The notes: a model not told the origin generated them from the sequence alone. A stretch of DNA of 64,000 bases from Novosphingobium sp. JCM 18896 (GCF_025938095.1 NZ_JAPCZF010000001.1:434001-498000); one strand, 5' to 3'; counted from the stretch's first letter, positions 35,123 to 45,402 are shown. Numbers and translations are program-made.

Positions 35123-36301
35123 TCATTCGCCCAGGGCCTCGTCGAGCAGTTCCTGGACCCGCGCGGCATCGGGGAACCCCTCGGCGACCCAGTGCGCCTC
35201 GACCATCAGCAGCACGCGTGCGACCTCGGGCCCGGCGGTGACCCCGCGTGCCACGACGGCGCCGCCCTTGAGCGGGAACACGGGGATTTCCCAGTCCTTG
35301 AGCGGGGCGATGTCGCCACCGTCGAGCAGCAGCCAGTCCTCGGTCTCCTCGCGCCCGACGTGGTAGGCGAGGGCGTGCGCGTTCTTCGGGCCGCTGACCC
35401 GCTCGGCAGCGTGGACCAGCCGCTTCTTCTGGGCACCCGACAGGCGGAAGCGCGCGGCGACCTGCTCGGCGAGCGACGGGTCGGGTGGCAGCAGCGCGGC
35501 GAGATGGCGGATCGCGTCGGGGGCGGCGCCTTGGCGCTGCTCTTCGGCGACGAGCCGCGCCAGCGCCGCGGCGTCGGCGTGCGGCAGGATCACGTCGAGC
35601 ACGCCGAGTTCCTGCATCCGCATGACGGTCGGCGCGGGATCGGGCAGGCTCAGCAGGTTGAGGAACTCCATGCCGATCCGCTCGCGCGACAGGCCCTTGA
35701 GCGTCGCGGCCAGTTCGGCGCAGGCGCTTTCCGATTCATGATCAGCCGGTTGCGAGCCAAACCTCGCCTGGAAGCGGAAGTAGCGCAGGATCCGCAAATG
35801 ATCCTCGCGGATGCGCTGGCGGGCATCGCCGATGAAGCGCACGCGGCGATAGCCGAGGTCGGACAGGCCGCCGAACCAGTCGAACACCTTGCGCGTCGCG
35901 GGATCGGCGTAGAGCGCGTTGATCGTGAAGTCGCGCCGCGCCGCGTCCTCGCGCCAGTCGGTGGCGAAGGCGACGGTGGCGCGGCGGCCGTCGGTGCTGA
36001 CGTCATGACGCAGGGTGGTGATCTCGACCGGGCCTTCGGGCAGGACCGCGGTGACCGTGCCGTGCTCGATCCCCGTGGGTACGCTGCGGATGCCGGCCGC
36101 GGTCAGGCGCTCGATCACCGCTTCGGGCAGCAGGGGTGTGGCCAGGTCGACGTCCTTGACCGGAATGCCGAGCAGGGTGTCGCGTACCGCGCCGCCGACG
36201 TAGCGGGCATTGCCTTGGCCATTGTCGTCGGTTCCGAGCGCGGCGATCAGTGCGGCGAGATCGGTGCGGCGGGTCCATTCGGCCTCGGGCAGTTCAGCCA
36301 T
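35123..36301 (-). CDS. cca: CCA tRNA nucleotidyltransferase
   Basis: 392 residues. Class II head domain with RYVGGAVRDTLLGIPVKDVDLAT (GGxxRD and DxD), then RRATVAFATDWREDAARRDFTINALYAD and the helical neck RILRYFRFQARFG. It adds or repairs the 3' CCA of tRNAs. It has no HD domain, so it is the short bacterial type. It overlaps the NUDIX gene by 8 bp at 36294-36301 in a tight leftward operon DUF1285-NUDIX-cca. Confidence 0.95.
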   Translation of the reverse strand: MAELPEAEWTRRTDLAALIAALGTDDNGQGNARYVGGAVRDTLLGIPVKDVDLATPLLPEAVIERLTAAGIRSVPTGIEHGTVTAVLPEGPVEITTLRHDVSTDGRRATVAFATDWREDAARRDFTINALYADPATRKVFDWFGGLSDLGYRRVRFIGDARQRIREDHLRILRYFRFQARFGSQPADHESESACAELAATLKGLSRERIGMEFLNLLSLPDPAPTVMRMQELGVLDVILPHADAAALARLVAEEQRQGAAPDAIRHLAALLPPDPSLAEQVAARFRLSGAQKKRLVHAAERVSGPKNAHALAYHVGREETEDWLLLDGGDIAPLKDWEIPVFPLKGGAVVARGVTAGPEVARVLLMVEAHWVAEGFPDAARVQELLDEALGE

Positions 36302-36887
36302 GCCAGCGCAGCCGGCGCGAGAGGTTGACCAGGATCGCCGCGGTGATCCCCCAGATCTGATGTCCCTGCCAGTCGATCTCGTAATAGGGACGCATCGATC
36401 CCTCCCATTCGACCCATTGTTGCTTGTGGTTGGCGGGGTCTAGCACGAAATCGGCCGGTGCCTCGAACCATTGCGCGACTTCGGTCGGATTCGGCACGAT
36501 CTCGACATCGGCGGGGACGACGCCGAGCACCGGGGTGATCGCGAAGCCCGAATGGGTCTCGTAGACGTCGCTCTCGCCGATCACGCGCACCTTGTGCTGG
36601 CCTATGCCCAGCTCTTCCCAGGTCTCGCGCAAGGCCGCCTCGATCGCGGTCTCGCCGGGATCGATCGAGCCGCCGGGAAAGGCGATCTGGCCGGGATGCG
36701 AGCGCATGTTCGACGGGCGGTGCAGCAGCAGAATCCCCGGATCGGCGCGATCGGTGAAGGCGGCGAGCACGGCGGCGGGACGGAATTCGCTCATGCCGTC
36801 GAGCCGCTGATCGGTCCACAGCTCGGGCGGCTCGCCCGCGTGACCGATCGTGTAGAGCCGGCTGAGCCGGTCGAACAGTTCGCTCAT
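36294..36887 (-). CDS. NUDIX hydrolase, CoA pyrophosphatase-like
   Basis: 197 residues. The NUDIX box is complete: GGSIDPGETAIEAALRETWEELGI (G-x5-E-x7-REUxEEU), preceded by NMRSHPGQIAFPGG, the UPF0035 signature of the CoA pyrophosphatase (YeaB/NudL) group. It probably hydrolyses CoA or related nucleotides. It overlaps cca by 8 bp and the DUF1285 gene by four (ATGA), so the three are a coupled operon. Confidence 0.93.
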   Translation of the reverse strand: MSELFDRLSRLYTIGHAGEPPELWTDQRLDGMSEFRPAAVLAAFTDRADPGILLLHRPSNMRSHPGQIAFPGGSIDPGETAIEAALRETWEELGIGQHKVRVIGESDVYETHSGFAITPVLGVVPADVEIVPNPTEVAQWFEAPADFVLDPANHKQQWVEWEGSMRPYYEIDWQGHQIWGITAAILVNLSRRLRWHG

Positions 36888-37441
36888 GCCGGCGTCAGCG
36901 AAAAGGTCGCGCCCTGGCTGGTGACGCTGAGGTCATCACCGGCGAGCGCGATCTCGGCCAGTTGCGCATAGGTGCTGCGGTTGAGCCGTGCCTCGGCACC
37001 GTGGCGCACGCCGAGATAGAGCGCGGGCGTATCGGGATCGCCGGCGGCGCGGATCGGATGATCGGGGCCGGCGATGACGAGATCGTCGGTGTTGAGCCGG
37101 AAGGCGAGGGCATCATGCCCATTCTCTTCGGCCCTCTTGACGTCGATCGCGACAAAGGCCGCGTCCTCGACCTCGATCGTCAGCTTCTCCTGCGGCGTCA
37201 CCAGCCAGTGCTGGCCATCGGCATCGCGAAACAGAAGTGAGGCGAAGGCGCGGACCATGGCCGCGCGCGTGATCTCGCCGCCCTGGTGATACCAGCGGCC
37301 GTCGGCGGCAATGCGCATCTCGCTGTCGCCGCTGCGCTCGGGCTGCCACTGGTCGACCGGGGGCAGCTTGCGGCTCGCGACCAGCTCGGCGACTTCGGCG
37401 AGCGAGAGACCGGCAAGCTCTGGAGGCGGCTCGTAAGGCAT
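36884..37441 (-). CDS. DUF1285 protein
   Basis: 185 residues from the ATG at 37441. DUF1285 signatures: LPPVDQWQPERSGDSEMRIAADGRWYHQGGEI and AMVRAFASLLFRDADGQHWLVTP. The family is of unknown function and, in alphaproteobacteria, is often next to a NUDIX and cca gene as here. It is the first gene of that operon. The upstream 192 bp to the GNAT gene is occupied by a family A repeat pair. Confidence 0.92.
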   Translation of the reverse strand: MPYEPPPELAGLSLAEVAELVASRKLPPVDQWQPERSGDSEMRIAADGRWYHQGGEITRAAMVRAFASLLFRDADGQHWLVTPQEKLTIEVEDAAFVAIDVKRAEENGHDALAFRLNTDDLVIAGPDHPIRAAGDPDTPALYLGVRHGAEARLNRSTYAQLAEIALAGDDLSVTSQGATFSLTPA

Positions 37442-37487
37442 CGGTCCGCCCTGCCAGATCAGGTCAGCCGCGCCAAGGCCTACCTCG

Positions 37488-37632
37488 ATCCCTCCCCATC
37501 GGGGGAGGGGGACCGCTCGCGCAGCGAGTGGTGGAGGGGGCGCGGCGAGACGAGACGAGACGAGAGGTTCGCGGCCGACCGCGCCCCCTCCGTCAGCCCT
37601 GCGGGCTGCCACCTCCCCCGGCGGGGGAGGAT
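37488..37632. repeat. Family A inverted repeat pair 2 (empty, mixed ends)
   Basis: Left unit 37488-37540 is type 1 (GGACCG...GTGGTGGAGGGG). Right unit 37584-37632, inverted, is type 2 (TGGCAG...CTGACGGAGGGG). Between them lie 43 bp that include four CGAGA units at 37546-37565. The outer hairpin loops differ between the ends. No gene lies inside. Positioned between the convergently spaced GNAT and DUF1285 genes, which run in the same leftward direction. Confidence 0.9.
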
Positions 37633-37633
37633 C

Positions 37634-38143
37634 CTAGCCTTTCCAAGGCCCCAGCGTGCCCTCGGCCGGCAGGACCGCCGGATTGTCGCAGCGCACCAGC
37701 AGGCGGTGCCGTTCGAACGGGCCGGGCAGGTCCCAGCCGCCGGTGGCTTCGTTGGTGAAGCCCCAGAAACGGCCGTAATAGTCGGGATCGCCGATCATTA
37801 CCTGCGGCAGCGGCGCGCGCGGGTCGAGCGCGGCGAGGCTCGCGGTCATCAGCGCCTTGCCGAAGCCGCGGCCCTGCTGTTCGGGCAGCACGGCGACGGG
37901 CCCGACCATGACCAGCGGGTGCTTGCGTCCCGCAGCGTCGGTCAGCGCCACCGGCCAGCACTGGATCGTGCCCGCGAGCATGTCGTGCTCGTCGAGCGCG
38001 GCGAAGGACAGGCCGGGCAGCCACTCGGTGCCCTCGCGCACCTTGTAGGCCGTGCGCTTGTGGCGGTCGGGCTCGAAGGCGCGGTCGAGCAGCGCCTCGA
38101 TCAGCGCGGGGTCGACGTCGGCAAGGGGAATGATGTTGGCCAT
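37634..38143 (-). CDS. GNAT-family N-acetyltransferase
   Basis: 169 residues. Motif A is VMVGPVAVLPEQQGRGFGKALMTASL (Q-x-x-G-x-G/A acetyl-CoA loop), followed by QVMIGDPDYYGRFWGF, typical of the YhbS-like group. The N-terminal part holds the acceptor site. The substrate is unknown. It is single, leftward, directly after the family A pair and 44 bp from the sugar dehydrogenase gene. Confidence 0.93.
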   Translation of the reverse strand: MANIIPLADVDPALIEALLDRAFEPDRHKRTAYKVREGTEWLPGLSFAALDEHDMLAGTIQCWPVALTDAAGRKHPLVMVGPVAVLPEQQGRGFGKALMTASLAALDPRAPLPQVMIGDPDYYGRFWGFTNEATGGWDLPGPFERHRLLVRCDNPAVLPAEGTLGPWKG

Positions 38144-38187
38144 GGCCGCGCGCGGATAGGGGTGCGTGCCAAGGTTGTCGACCCGAT

Positions 38188-39351
38188 TTACCTTTTGACG
38201 GGTGTTAGTCGCAGAAGGTGCCCGGCGCCGTCTTCCTTGCCGTCCTCGAGCAGCCAGACCGAACCGTCCTCGCGTTCCTCGATCTCGCGGATGCGATGCG
38301 ACATCGGATAGCGCGCGACTTCGCGGGCCTTGGTACCCTCCATCGCCACGCGCACGATCGCCGCGGGCTGCATCGCCGCGATCACCGCCTGGCCGCGCCA
38401 GGCCGGGAACTCGCTGCCGCGATAGAAGATGAAATCGCCGGGCGCGATCACCGGATTCCAGCTGATCGCCGGCTGCGCGAGATCGGGGCGCGTGGCGTTG
38501 CGCGGGATCGGCTTGCCGTCATAATGATCGCCGTCGGAGACCAGCGGCCAGCCATAGTTCTTGCCGGGCTCGACGAGGTTGAGCTCGTCGCCGCCCTTGG
38601 GGCCGTGCTCGAGATCCCAGAGCCGTCCGCCCGCGTCGAACTTGAGGCCGAGCACGTTGCGATGGCCGTAGGACCAGATCTGCGCGGTCACGCCGCCTTT
38701 TGCGGCAAATGGATTGCCCGGCGCGGGCTTGCCATCGAGCGTCAGCCGCAGGACCTTGCCGAGATTGGTGCCGAGGTCCTGCGCCGGGGTGAACTTCTGC
38801 CGCTCGCCCGAGGACAGGAACAGGTACTGGCCGTCGGGCGAGAAGGCGACGCGGTGCGAATAGTGGCCCTGGCCGGTGACCTTGGGGTCCTGGCGCCAGA
38901 TCACCTGCAGCCCTTCGAGCCTGGGCGCGCCTTCGGTGACGAGCCTGGCCCGGCCGAGCACGGCGCCGCGCGTGTCGTTCTGGCCCTCTTCGGCCCAGGT
39001 CAGGTAGACCGTGCCCGAGGTCGCGAAATCGGGCGCCAGCACGACGTCGCCGAGCCCGCCCTGACCGCCATAGGCCACCTGCGGTACGCCATCGACCTCG
39101 CGCACTTCGCCGCCCTCCTGCCAGAGCATGAGCTTGCCCTTGCGCTCGGTGATCAGCGCGAAGGGCGTGCCGGGCAGGAAGGCCATGGCCCAGGGTTCTT
39201 CGAACTGCGCAACCTGGGTGACGGTGAAGCCCGGATCGCCCGAGGACTTCGCTTCGGCGGCAGCGGCCTTATCCCCTGTCGACGCCGAGCCGCAGCTTGC
39301 GAGGCCGAGCGCGGCGAGGGATAGCGGGGTCATCCATGTCGAGATTCGCAT
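38188..39351 (-). CDS. PQQ-dependent sugar dehydrogenase-like lipoprotein (YliI type)
   Basis: 387 residues. Lipobox LASC (Cys near residue 20) with a long Ala-rich leader. The six-bladed beta-propeller of the soluble glucose dehydrogenase/YliI group shows in FALITERKGKLMLW, YSHRVAFSPDGQYLFLSSGERQK, IWSYGHRNVLGLKFD and the PGKNYGWPLVSDGDHYDGKP segment near the active site. It oxidises an aldose in the periplasm if PQQ is supplied. Its ATG overlaps that of the divergent rnhB (CATG), an unusual layout. Confidence 0.92.
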   Translation of the reverse strand: MRISTWMTPLSLAALGLASCGSASTGDKAAAAEAKSSGDPGFTVTQVAQFEEPWAMAFLPGTPFALITERKGKLMLWQEGGEVREVDGVPQVAYGGQGGLGDVVLAPDFATSGTVYLTWAEEGQNDTRGAVLGRARLVTEGAPRLEGLQVIWRQDPKVTGQGHYSHRVAFSPDGQYLFLSSGERQKFTPAQDLGTNLGKVLRLTLDGKPAPGNPFAAKGGVTAQIWSYGHRNVLGLKFDAGGRLWDLEHGPKGGDELNLVEPGKNYGWPLVSDGDHYDGKPIPRNATRPDLAQPAISWNPVIAPGDFIFYRGSEFPAWRGQAVIAAMQPAAIVRVAMEGTKAREVARYPMSHRIREIEEREDGSVWLLEDGKEDGAGHLLRLTPVKR

Positions 39352-39976
39352 GTCCGCAGTAACGCACAGACTTCGCCTGGGTGCCACTGGTCTCGTGATC
39401 GGTGTCGACGAGGCCGGGCGCGGGCCTTTGGCCGGGCCGGTGGTCGCCGGCGCCGTGCTGCTGTGCAAGCCGCGGCCGAGCGGGCTCGACGATTCCAAGA
39501 AGCTGAGTGCCGCGCGCCGGGCCGAGCTCGAAGCGGCGATCAAGCGCCGCTGCCATTGGGCCGTCGGCGTGGTCGAAGTCGCGGACATCGACAGGCTCAA
39601 CATCTTCGGCGCGACGATGGCGGCGATGACCCTGGCAGTCGAGGCGCTGTGCAGCGCGATCGGCGAGGATCCGGCCGAGGTCCTGGTCGACGGCAACCTG
39701 ACCCCGGCGGGGCGCAACGCCGGCTGGCGCTGGCCGGCGCGGCCGATCGTCGGCGGCGATGCGCTAGAACCCTGCATCTCGGCCGCCTCGATCATCGCCA
39801 AGGAACATCGCGATCGGCTGATGCGCGATCTCGCGGCGCAGCACCCGCATTACGGCTGGGAGCGCAACGCCGGCTATGGCACGCCCGAGCACATGGCGGC
39901 GCTGCGGCTGCACGGGGCCACGCCGCACCACCGGCGGTCTTTTGCGCCGGTCGCGCAATTGGAGATGCAGGTGTGA
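39350..39976 (+). CDS. rnhB: Ribonuclease HII
   Basis: 208 residues from the ATG at 39350. GVDEAGRGPLAGPVVAGAV carries the first catalytic Asp and Glu, DSKKLS follows, EVLVDGNL carries another Asp, and AASIIAKEHRDRLM is the family signature. It removes ribonucleotides from DNA. It is two genes upstream of ccrM; in many alphaproteobacteria rnhB is directly before ccrM (general knowledge), here an SDR gene and a repeat intervene. No clear Shine-Dalgarno is visible. Confidence 0.95.
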   Translation: MSAVTHRLRLGATGLVIGVDEAGRGPLAGPVVAGAVLLCKPRPSGLDDSKKLSAARRAELEAAIKRRCHWAVGVVEVADIDRLNIFGATMAAMTLAVEALCSAIGEDPAEVLVDGNLTPAGRNAGWRWPARPIVGGDALEPCISAASIIAKEHRDRLMRDLAAQHPHYGWERNAGYGTPEHMAALRLHGATPHHRRSFAPVAQLEMQV

Positions 39977-39993
39977 CGCGGGCTTGCGCTTGG

Positions 39994-40073
39994 GCTTCGA
40001 CAAGCTCAGCCTGAGCGGGTGTTTGTGTTGATCGCCATTCCCCAGGCCCGCTCGTCCTGAGCTTGTCGAAGGA
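39994..40073. repeat. Family D inverted repeat (rnhB-SDR)
   Basis: CTTCGACAAGCTCAGCCTGA at 39994 is mirrored by CGTCCTGAGCTTGTCGAAGG near 40073, with a spacer of about 40 bp. It is a third copy of the unit at 15945 and 20806. It fills the gap before the SDR gene. Confidence 0.87.
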
Positions 40074-40101
40074 CGCTGGCGCGAAGGGGGGAGATCAAGA
40101 A

Positions 40102-41010
40102 ATGCCTTTTACCGCCGCAGACGTGCCCGACCAGTCTGGCCGGACGATCATCGTAACTGGCGCCAACACAGGGCTCGGCTACGAAGCCGCCAAGGGGCTC
40201 GCCGCCAAAGGTGCGCGCGTGTTGCTCGCCTGCCGTGATCAGGCCCGAGCCGAGGCGGCCATGGCGCAGATCCGCGTCCAGACACCCAGCGCCGACCTGG
40301 CCTTCCTGCCGCTGGACCAGGCCGATCTCGCTTCGGTGCGCCGCGCCGCCGAGCTCGCAGCGCAGGAGCCGCGGCTCGACGTGCTGCTCAACAATGCCGG
40401 CGTCATGTTCCCGCCGCTGACGCGGACGAAGCAGGGCTTCGAGCTGCAGTTCGGGGTCAATCACCTCGGCACTTTCGCGCTGACCGCGCTGCTGCTGCCC
40501 AAGCTGGCCGAGACGTCGGGTTCGCGCGTGGTCGTCACCGCCAGCCTCGCGCACAACCGCGGCAACCTGCAGTGGGACGATCTCAATGCCGAGAAGGGCT
40601 ACAACCGCACCGCGCGCTATGCCGACAGCAAGCTCGCCAACATGCTGCACTTCGCCGAGCTCGACCGGCGGCTGCGCGCGGCGGGTTCGCCGGTGACCGC
40701 GGTCGGTTGCCATCCGGGCGTCGCCGCGACCGAGCTGATGCGGCATGCCGGGCCGTTCCAAGTGTTCATGCCGCTGGTCGGCCTGTTCCTCAACACGGCC
40801 GAGCAGGGCGCCTGGCCCGCGCTCGAAGCGGCGACCGCGCCGGGCGTGCAGGGCGGCGAATATTACGGTCCGCAGGGGTTCAGGGAAATGCGCGGGACTT
40901 CGGGTCCGGCCAGGCGGACGGCGGCTGCGCAGGATCCCGAACTCGCCCGCCGGCTGTGGGACGTGTCGGTCGCGATGACCGGAATCGACCCCGGTCTGGC
41001 GCCGGCCTGA
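40102..41010 (+). CDS. Short-chain dehydrogenase/reductase (retinol dehydrogenase-like)
   Basis: 302 residues from the ATG at 40102, after GGGGGGAG. Cofactor loop IIVTGANTGLGYEAAKGLA, NNAGVM, and the catalytic YADSK (Tyr-x3-Lys), with VVVTASLAHNRGNL carrying the Ser. The extended C-terminal region matches SDRs acting on retinol or long-chain substrates. It lies between rnhB and ccrM. A T7 tract just past its stop (41013-41019) could aid termination. Confidence 0.92.
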   Translation: MPFTAADVPDQSGRTIIVTGANTGLGYEAAKGLAAKGARVLLACRDQARAEAAMAQIRVQTPSADLAFLPLDQADLASVRRAAELAAQEPRLDVLLNNAGVMFPPLTRTKQGFELQFGVNHLGTFALTALLLPKLAETSGSRVVVTASLAHNRGNLQWDDLNAEKGYNRTARYADSKLANMLHFAELDRRLRAAGSPVTAVGCHPGVAATELMRHAGPFQVFMPLVGLFLNTAEQGAWPALEAATAPGVQGGEYYGPQGFREMRGTSGPARRTAAAQDPELARRLWDVSVAMTGIDPGLAPA

Positions 41011-41130
41011 AGATTTTTTTCGGGCCTAGAGTCCACAAAGCCACACCACAAGATATCGAGTCGCAAGTCGTTGGCCGGACTCAATATCCTGTGCCGGACT
41101 CATTCCGTTCTCGTCGTCGTTGATGCCCCG

Positions 41131-42382
<1,252 letters not shown>

Positions 42383-42404
42383 TCGCCTGTAGACCGATCC
42401 GGTC

Positions 42405-43493
42405 ATGCACCAGTTCTACCTGCGCCCGATCGCGCTCGCCGAAAGTCCGCAGAGCGAGGAGGGCGAGGCGCTGCGCCTGGCCGGCGGTCTCGCCTATGCC
42501 AGCCGCTTCGCGCTGATCGAGCGGCAGGACGGCAAGATCGTCTCACGCCGGCGCTTGTCGGCGGCCGATCTCAAGGACTTGCCCGACGAAGTCCAGCCGC
42601 AGGTCGCGGCCCTGCGCCAGGCGCACGCGCCACTGCAGTGCGGCGCGCGGACGATCCGGCTCGACCAGCCGCAGGTCATCGGCATCCTCAATGTCACGCC
42701 CGACAGCTTTTCCGACGGCGGCCAGTTTCTCGACGATCCCGACGTGGCCAATGCCCATGCCGCGGCTATGCTCGAGGACGGCGCGGCGATGATCGACGTC
42801 GGCGGCGAGTCCACGCGGCCCGGTGCCGCGGCGGTCTGGGAAGGCGACGAGGTCAAGCGCGTGGTTCCGGCAGTCGAGCGCCTCGCGGCCTCGGGCGCGG
42901 CGATCAGCGTCGACACGCGCCGGGTGGCGGTGATGGAAGCCGCGCTCGCCGCGGGCGCCCATGTCATCAACGACGTCTCGGCGCTGCGCCACGATCCGCG
43001 CAGTCTCGAGTTCGCTGCGGCTTCCGGCGCGCCGGTGATCCTGATGCACGCGCCGGGTGAAGGCGAGGACCTGCATGCGGGCGGCAGCTACCGCGACGTC
43101 GTGCTCGACGTGTTCGACTGGCTCGTTGCGCGGCGCGATGCCGCCTTGGCTGCGGGTGTCGCGCGCGAGAAGATCGTGCTCGATCCGGGCATCGGCTTCG
43201 GCAAGTCGATCCAGGACAATCTCGCGCTGATGAACGCGCTGCCGCTGTTCCATGCGCTCGGCCAGCCGCTGATGCTCGGCGTCAGCCGCAAGCGGATGAT
43301 CGGCGCGCTCGCCAACGAGGCGCCCGCGCACCAGCGGCTCGGCGGTTCGCTGACCCTGGCCTTGAAAGGCCTCGACGCGGGCATCCAGCTGCTGCGCGTC
43401 CACGACGTCGCCGAGACGGTCCAGGCGGTGCGCGTCTGGCGCGGCCTGCGCGACGCCGCGCTCACCGACTTCGGCCAGTTGCCGCCGCTCTAG
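42405..43493 (+). CDS. folP: Dihydropteroate synthase
   Basis: 362 residues. Core motifs are VIGILNVTPDSFSDGGQFLDD, MIDVGGESTRPG, VINDVSAL and LMLGVSRKRMIG (pterin and pABA sites). It makes dihydropteroate in folate synthesis. Compared with E. coli FolP (282) it has about 85 extra N-terminal residues (MHQFYLRPIALAES...), a common alphaproteobacterial form. It lies 22 bp after ccrM, so it may be co-transcribed, and ends overlapping the convergent SDR by four bases. Confidence 0.95.
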   Translation: MHQFYLRPIALAESPQSEEGEALRLAGGLAYASRFALIERQDGKIVSRRRLSAADLKDLPDEVQPQVAALRQAHAPLQCGARTIRLDQPQVIGILNVTPDSFSDGGQFLDDPDVANAHAAAMLEDGAAMIDVGGESTRPGAAAVWEGDEVKRVVPAVERLAASGAAISVDTRRVAVMEAALAAGAHVINDVSALRHDPRSLEFAAASGAPVILMHAPGEGEDLHAGGSYRDVVLDVFDWLVARRDAALAAGVAREKIVLDPGIGFGKSIQDNLALMNALPLFHALGQPLMLGVSRKRMIGALANEAPAHQRLGGSLTLALKGLDAGIQLLRVHDVAETVQAVRVWRGLRDAALTDFGQLPPL

Positions 43494-44245
43494 AGGCTGT
43501 AGCCGCCGTCGCTTACCAGCACCTGTCCGGTCACGTTGGCCGCGGCGTCGGATAGCAGGAAGCCGATCTGCCCGGCGATTTCGGCCGCGGTGGTGAAGGC
43601 GTGGTCGCCGCCGGTCTGCTTGCCGAGGGTGCGCAAAGCCGCCTCGCGGCCGAGTTCGGCCTCGAGCTGGCGGAAATGGTCGGTCTTGGTCCAGATCGGC
43701 GTGTCGACCCGGCCCGGCGCGATGGCGTTGACGCGGATGCCGTCGGCGAGGTCTTCGGCGGCGGCGATCTTGGCGAGCTGGCAGACCGCGGCCTTGCTCG
43801 CGCCATAGGCGCCGGTGTTCGCCGTGGCCTTCACGCCGACGACCGAACTGGTCAGCACGAGGCTCTTGCCCTGCGAAGCCTTCATCGCGCGCAGCGCCGT
43901 GCGCAGGCCGAGGAAGGCGCCGTCGAGATTGATCGACATGATCCGGCGCCATTCGGTCCAGTCGAATTCGGCGAGCGGCGCGCCATTGGCCACGCCGGCG
44001 TTGATTACCGCGTGATCGAGCCGATCGAGCCCGGCCTCGATAGTCTCCCACAGCGCCGGATCGCTGACGTCGCCGGCATGGCGCACGACCTGGCAGCCTA
44101 GCTCGAGCGCGGCGAGCCCTGCGGCGTCGATGTCGACGAGCACGAGTGAGCCGATCCCGCGCGCGTCGAGCCAGCGCGCGATTTCGGCGCCGATACCCGA
44201 GGCGGCGCCGGTGATCAGTGCGGTGCGGCCGGCGAAGTCGCTCAT
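43490..44245 (-). CDS. Short-chain dehydrogenase/reductase
   Basis: 251 residues. Classical SDR: ALITGAASGIGAEIARWL (TGxxxGxG), VINAGV, Ser in LVLTSSVVGVK, and the catalytic YGASKAAV (Tyr-x3-Lys). C-terminal VLVSDGGYSL is typical. The substrate is unknown. It is the last of a leftward trio with the GFA and SnoaL-like genes and converges on folP, coding ends overlapping by four bases. Confidence 0.92.
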   Translation of the reverse strand: MSDFAGRTALITGAASGIGAEIARWLDARGIGSLVLVDIDAAGLAALELGCQVVRHAGDVSDPALWETIEAGLDRLDHAVINAGVANGAPLAEFDWTEWRRIMSINLDGAFLGLRTALRAMKASQGKSLVLTSSVVGVKATANTGAYGASKAAVCQLAKIAAAEDLADGIRVNAIAPGRVDTPIWTKTDHFRQLEAELGREAALRTLGKQTGGDHAFTTAAEIAGQIGFLLSDAAANVTGQVLVSDGGYSL

Positions 44246-44247
44246 GG

Positions 44248-44595
44248 TCAGAAGCTCGCCCCGTCGACCTTCTGCAGTTCGAGCGCGTCGATATCGACCG
44301 CAGGAACACAGCGCAGGTTGACCGCGCGGATCGCGGCGCCGTTCTGCTCGCCCTCGGCGAAAGGCTCGGTTCCGCAGGTGGGGCAGAAGCGATGGACGAT
44401 CTTGTGCTTGTTGAACAGGTAGGTCTCGAGCGCCTCCTCGCCCTGGTCGAGCGTGAACTGCTCGGCCGGCACGAAGGTCAGCAGGAAGCCCTTGCGGCGG
44501 CAATGCGAGCAATTGCACGACGTCGCCTGCCGGGGCGCATCGCCCGCGACGGTGAAGGCCACCGCACCGCAGTGGCAGGATCCGCTGTAGGCCAT
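44248..44595 (-). CDS. GFA-family (glutathione-dependent formaldehyde-activating-like) protein
   Basis: 115 residues. Zinc-binding Cys motifs SCHCGAV, SCNCSHCRRKG and FCPTCGTEPF form the CENP-V/GFA beta-tent fold. Members bind glutathione or thiols, and only some activate formaldehyde, so the activity is not certain. It lies 2 bp from the SDR and 19 bp from the SnoaL-like gene, in one leftward unit. Confidence 0.9.
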   Translation of the reverse strand: MAYSGSCHCGAVAFTVAGDAPRQATSCNCSHCRRKGFLLTFVPAEQFTLDQGEEALETYLFNKHKIVHRFCPTCGTEPFAEGEQNGAAIRAVNLRCVPAVDIDALELQKVDGASF

Positions 44596-44614
44596 CTCGA
44601 TTCTCCTTTTCGGA

Positions 44615-45085
44615 TCAGGCGACTTCGACTCTCAGCCGCGTGATCCGCGTGGTCTTGAGCAGCCAGCGGCCGCCCACCTTCTCGTAGGTATCGTGGTAAT
44701 GACCATAACCTACCAGCCGCGCGAAAGGTGCGCCCGGGGGCATGAAGAACCTGTCGCTGAAGACCCAGATGCCGCTGGCGGTGGTCTCGCCGGTGATCTC
44801 GATCTCGCTCTGGTGCCCCTGGTGGACCGTGACCAGGCGCGGGCCTTCGCCCGGATCGAGATTGTCGGTCTGCCACGAATCGCGGCCGCGCATGACCAGG
44901 TTCATCTGCGGCATGTGATCCACGCCGGTCACCGGATCGGTGCAGCAGCCCTTATAGTCGAGCACGCAGTCCTCGGCGAGGATCGAGCGCACCAGCGCGC
45001 CGTCGCCCGTGTCGACCCCGCGCCAGTACTTGGCCTTGAGCTGCTTGATGTCCTCGATCGCGCCAGCGCGCTCACCTTCCGTCAC
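44615..45085 (-). CDS. SnoaL-like / NTF2-fold protein
   Basis: 156 residues from a GTG at 45085. The NTF2-like cone fold shows in EDIKQLKAKYWRGVDTGDGALVRSILAEDCVLDY and VGYGHYHDTYEKVGGRWLLKTTRI, with conserved Asp and His lining the cavity. Enzymes of this group include dehydratases and ketosteroid isomerases; the reaction here is unknown. It is the first gene of the leftward trio with the GFA and SDR genes, suggesting a short catabolic pathway. Confidence 0.88.
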   Translation of the reverse strand: MTEGERAGAIEDIKQLKAKYWRGVDTGDGALVRSILAEDCVLDYKGCCTDPVTGVDHMPQMNLVMRGRDSWQTDNLDPGEGPRLVTVHQGHQSEIEITGETTASGIWVFSDRFFMPPGAPFARLVGYGHYHDTYEKVGGRWLLKTTRITRLRVEVA

Positions 45086-45171
45086 GCTCTCTCTCCATCG
45101 CCGTTTTGACGATGTTCGGAGGGGGGCGAAGGTTAGTCAATGCGTGTCGGAGAGGAGGTTGATGCTATCGG

Positions 45172-45402
45172 TTTCACGCGAAGCCGCGACGCCACGAAGA
45201 GTTTGCAACCACTCGCCTCACCCTTCGCCTTTTCGCCCAATTCTTCGTCATCCCCGCGAAGGCGGGGAGCCATCTCCGACGGCCGCGATCATCGCGACCC
45301 TCGTCTTGGCGGACAGACCTGGAGATGGGCCCCCGCTTTCGCGGGGGTGACGGAAAGGGATGAGCACGCCAGACGAACCGCTTCGCGGCTTCGCGTGACA
45401 TC
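45172..45402. repeat. Nested repeat: family B pair inside an outer TCACGCGAAG repeat
   Basis: The outer arms TTTCACGCGAAGCCGCGACG at 45172 and CGCTTCGCGGCTTCGCGTGA at 45379 enclose a B-family pair (45246-45353). The same nested layout is at 19332-19520. It occupies the 334 bp gap between the SnoaL-like gene and the regulator; I see no gene there. Confidence 0.87.

Noticed and set aside
37546..37565. Four CGAGA units as a possible CRISPR or microsatellite
   Set aside because: A 5 bp tandem of four units inside an intergenic repeat pair, without spacers.
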